Below, in pieces: positions 22,470 through 24,083 of a DNA stretch of 24,083 nt (its first letter is position 1; each line of letters starts with the position of its first letter). The stretch is from Ferroplasma sp037442045. GTDB lineage: Archaea > Thermoplasmatota > Thermoplasmata > Thermoplasmatales > Thermoplasmataceae. Location: contig NZ_JBBIRC010000024.1 of assembly GCF_037442045.1 (NCBI RefSeq), positions 1 to 24,083 of the forward strand. Reading direction: 5' to 3'. Below the pieces are notes generated by a model. That model had not been told where the DNA came from, made no database searches, and was given only the letters and a program-made list of their open reading frames with translations. The position numbers and the translations under genes are program-made.

Positions 22470-23528
22470 TTAATTCCCTGAAAGCCTGTAGCTCATGGAA
22501 GCAAGGCGCTTAGAAATTTCATTATAATACTGGTTACCTTTTAATATTTCATTATAAAATTCTATGGCTTTATCATAATCGTATACATTAACAGGTTTCG
22601 GCACACCATCCTTGCCGCCAAGACAAAATGAGTATTTTACAGGGTCTGAAAATGATGGTGAATTTCCATAGACAAGTTCCGATAAATATGATAAAGCCCT
22701 TATTGTTGATTTTGATAATCCTGGTATTTCCATTAAATCTTGAAATGAATCTGGATTGTATTCAAACAAATCCTTCATTTTCTGCCAGTTTATTTTATAA
22801 TTTAAATCAAGAACAGGGGCAGATTCCATGAAATTATCAAGAGAACGCTGCTTGCTGTACTTCAATGGATTGTCCTTAATTATATCTATTATTCCTTTTC
22901 TATTTTCCATGCTTTTTTTGGTCGAAAGATCCAGCATTATATTTTTTTCAAATCCTGATATTCCGTTTCTGCCATCATCGTATAATGGAATTTTATTGTT
23001 TTTCCAGTGGTAACGCCTTGCAAGCCTTGAATCTTGATTCATTCCCTGCTCCACTATTGCATAATTCCCATTGTAATCCATTATTATAAATTGCATATAA
23101 AGGTCAAAGCCATCCTGCAATAATTTTTCATCCACTTTTGCTATGGATTTTGCATCTTTTTTTATTCGGTATAAATATTTTTCTGGAATATTGCCTTCTA
23201 ACTTTATTTTTTCTATTTCCTGGCTTATGTTGCCCATATGTTTTCCTTTTCCACCAACAATTCTCAGATCATCGCCTCTGTTTATATGATCTTTTAATGC
23301 GCTCAGTGTTGCTGTTGTTGTTCCACTTGAATTCCAGTCAAATCCTATTGCAAGGGAAAATGAATGAAACCAGAAAGGATCTGCAATTTTATCAAGCAGA
23401 AAATTCTCATTATAGTTCTGTATTATAATATCGGAAATGATTCCGCCAAGCTTCACCATTCTCTTATAAAGATACTCTGGTGGATGGCCGTAATGCAATG
23501 GCATTATAGCGGAACCGTGATTTTCCAT
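22470..23528 (-). CDS. DUF763 family protein
   Basis: 352 residues, matching the archaeal/thermophile DUF763 family in its hallmark N-terminus: IMPLHYGHPPEYLYKRMVKL, then DPFWFHSFSLAIGFDWNSSG and RIVGGKGKHM. The C-terminal part holds LMEIPGLSKSTIRALSYLSE, which resembles a helix-hairpin-helix (x-IPGLSK) and hints at nucleic-acid contact. The family's SFxxGGKDGxPxPV element is present as SFCLGGKDGVPKPV. The function of the family is unknown. The ATG at 23528 fits the usual DUF763 start and has a TATA box and dyad just upstream. It is a separate transcription unit from hyuAB, 109 bp away and co-oriented. Confidence 0.9.
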   Translation of the reverse strand: MENHGSAIMPLHYGHPPEYLYKRMVKLGGIISDIIIQNYNENFLLDKIADPFWFHSFSLAIGFDWNSSGTTTATLSALKDHINRGDDLRIVGGKGKHMGNISQEIEKIKLEGNIPEKYLYRIKKDAKSIAKVDEKLLQDGFDLYMQFIIMDYNGNYAIVEQGMNQDSRLARRYHWKNNKIPLYDDGRNGISGFEKNIMLDLSTKKSMENRKGIIDIIKDNPLKYSKQRSLDNFMESAPVLDLNYKINWQKMKDLFEYNPDSFQDLMEIPGLSKSTIRALSYLSELVYGNSPSFSDPVKYSFCLGGKDGVPKPVNVYDYDKAIEFYNEILKGNQYYNEISKRLASMSYRLSGN

Positions 23529-23536
23529 AATATGGC

Positions 23537-23562
23537 ATAAGCAACAGTGCTTATATTTTTTT
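23537..23562 (-). promoter_or_regulatory. TATA box with operator-like dyad before the DUF763 gene
   Basis: Minus-strand AAAAAATATAAG is centred at about 23556. A perfect inverted repeat ATAAGCA-ACAG-TGCTTAT (23537-23554) overlaps its inner edge and extends to 9 nt from the ATG at 23528. The arrangement (dyad between TATA and start of a leaderless gene) is the same as at the reductase gene, with a different sequence. Confidence 0.5.
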
Positions 23563-23634
23563 CTTTTAATGCATGATGCAATTATAATTCTTGCAGCAAG
23601 CCTGAGATTGACATGTCTTTTTTAGCCAGTGATA

Positions 23635-23985
23635 TTATAATAATCCATAATCTCCGGTTATTTGATCCAGAATATCATCCTCATCCGGGCCAAGCCCTAT
23701 ACAGGTAACAGACCCTGGCATTATCTGCGTAAAGCCTGCATCAGTAATTGTTTCACTTATTACCCCTAAAATTTTGCACTCTTCCTTAATTTTATAGATT
23801 TCCTCTAAATTATCAACCTTAACAACAACCTTTTTTTGCCCGGTTTCATACCATTCATTAAAAATTTTCTTGTTTTTTTTCATTGATATTAAAGTACATG
23901 CAACTGCTGCATGTGCAACCTGTGCTGCAATTTTGCCTTTACCCATTGCAAGGTCTTTTCTAACAGCAATTACCATTTTTACCAT
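23635..23985 (-). CDS. pth2: Peptidyl-tRNA hydrolase, archaeal/eukaryotic type (Pth2)
   Basis: 116 residues, the typical Pth2 length. Releases peptides from prematurely dropped peptidyl-tRNA. Family motifs: VIAVRKDLAMGKGKIAAQVA with His at AHAAVA (residues about 25-30), QKKVVVKVDNLEEI, DAGFTQIMPGSVTCIGLGP, and the C-terminal ITGDYGLL (usual ending ...GxLKLL/Y). The catalytic-region Lys, His and Asp residues are present. The start at 23985 overlaps the last seven bases of the upstream partial gene, so the two are likely co-transcribed and coupled; a second in-frame ATG three codons on is also possible. Confidence 0.95.
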   Translation of the reverse strand: MVKMVIAVRKDLAMGKGKIAAQVAHAAVACTLISMKKNKKIFNEWYETGQKKVVVKVDNLEEIYKIKEECKILGVISETITDAGFTQIMPGSVTCIGLGPDEDDILDQITGDYGLL

Positions 23986-24083
23986 GGAACATCCTTCATT
24001 TTAAATTTATATGCTAGTATATTTACTCCCCTGTGTATTGGCGGCGTTATTATTAATATTACTGCTACTGGAATAAGGTCTCC
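23979..24083 (-). CDS. carS: C-terminal end of probable CDP-archaeol synthase (partial)
   Basis: Only the last 34 codons are in the window, ending in TAA at 23979-23981. The tail reads PVAVILIITPPIHRGVNILA followed by YKFKMKDVPW. A hydrophobic helix, a His before a short charged link, then 'N-x-A-Y...LKDVPW' at the very end is how archaeal CarS (DUF46, CTP:2,3-di-O-geranylgeranyl-sn-glycerol 1-phosphate cytidyltransferase) proteins finish, so it probably makes CDP-archaeol for membrane lipid synthesis. The call rests on a short tail and should be tested on the full gene. It overlaps pth2 by seven bases. Confidence 0.65.
   Translation of the reverse strand, partial: GDLIPVAVILIITPPIHRGVNILAYKFKMKDVPW

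Overview
The window reads as chromosome from a thermoacidophilic archaeon of the Thermoplasmatales type (Ferroplasma, Acidiplasma or Picrophilus-like; inferred, not proven). The supporting signs are AT-rich DNA, TATA boxes about 20-34 nt upstream of the first gene of most transcription units (so probably leaderless mRNAs), archaeal marker genes (archaeal-type peptidyl-tRNA hydrolase Pth2, DUF763, the tail of a CDP-archaeol synthase), and very large Thr/Asn/Ser-rich surface proteins on a peptide transporter.

Layout. 1-772: 3' part of an IS110-family transposase with a frameshift. 1157-12529: a peptide/dipeptide ABC import locus on the minus strand. It holds the operon oppB, oppC, a fused double ATPase (OppD+OppF in one chain) and a small membrane protein, followed after a 1.4-kb gap by a giant 1460-residue substrate-binding protein with its own promoter. 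The gap contains a decayed IS605-type tnpB. 12530-13186: AT-rich intergenic DNA with a perfect 12-bp inverted repeat. 13187-15811 (plus strand): a DECR1-like 2,4-dienoyl-CoA reductase, a small membrane protein and an MFS transporter, two of them with operator-like dyads at the promoter. 15816-16022 (minus): a tiny membrane protein. 16118-18309 (plus): an M20 aminoacylase/carboxypeptidase-type amidohydrolase and a proline racemase/hydroxyproline epimerase family protein. 18401-18814: an IS630 transposase C-terminal fragment. 18876-22360 (minus): overlapping hyuA-hyuB (hydantoinase/5-oxoprolinase family). 22470-23528 (minus): DUF763 protein. 23635-24083 (minus): pth2 overlapping the 3' end of a gene that looks like carS.

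Taken together, most metabolic genes fit scavenging of peptides and modified amino acids: peptide uptake, amide hydrolysis (M20), stereo-inversion (racemase/epimerase), ATP-dependent ring opening of 5-oxoproline or hydantoins (HyuAB), and export or import by MFS. The pathway link is inference from proximity and family; each family assignment is much firmer. Three insertion-sequence remnants (IS110, IS605 TnpB, IS630) sit at the joints between these blocks, suggesting the region was assembled or rearranged by mobile elements. I found no CRISPR array, tRNA, rRNA or intact mobile element, and no clearly new multi-gene system. The most unusual items are the architecture of the transporter proteins and the promoter dyads.
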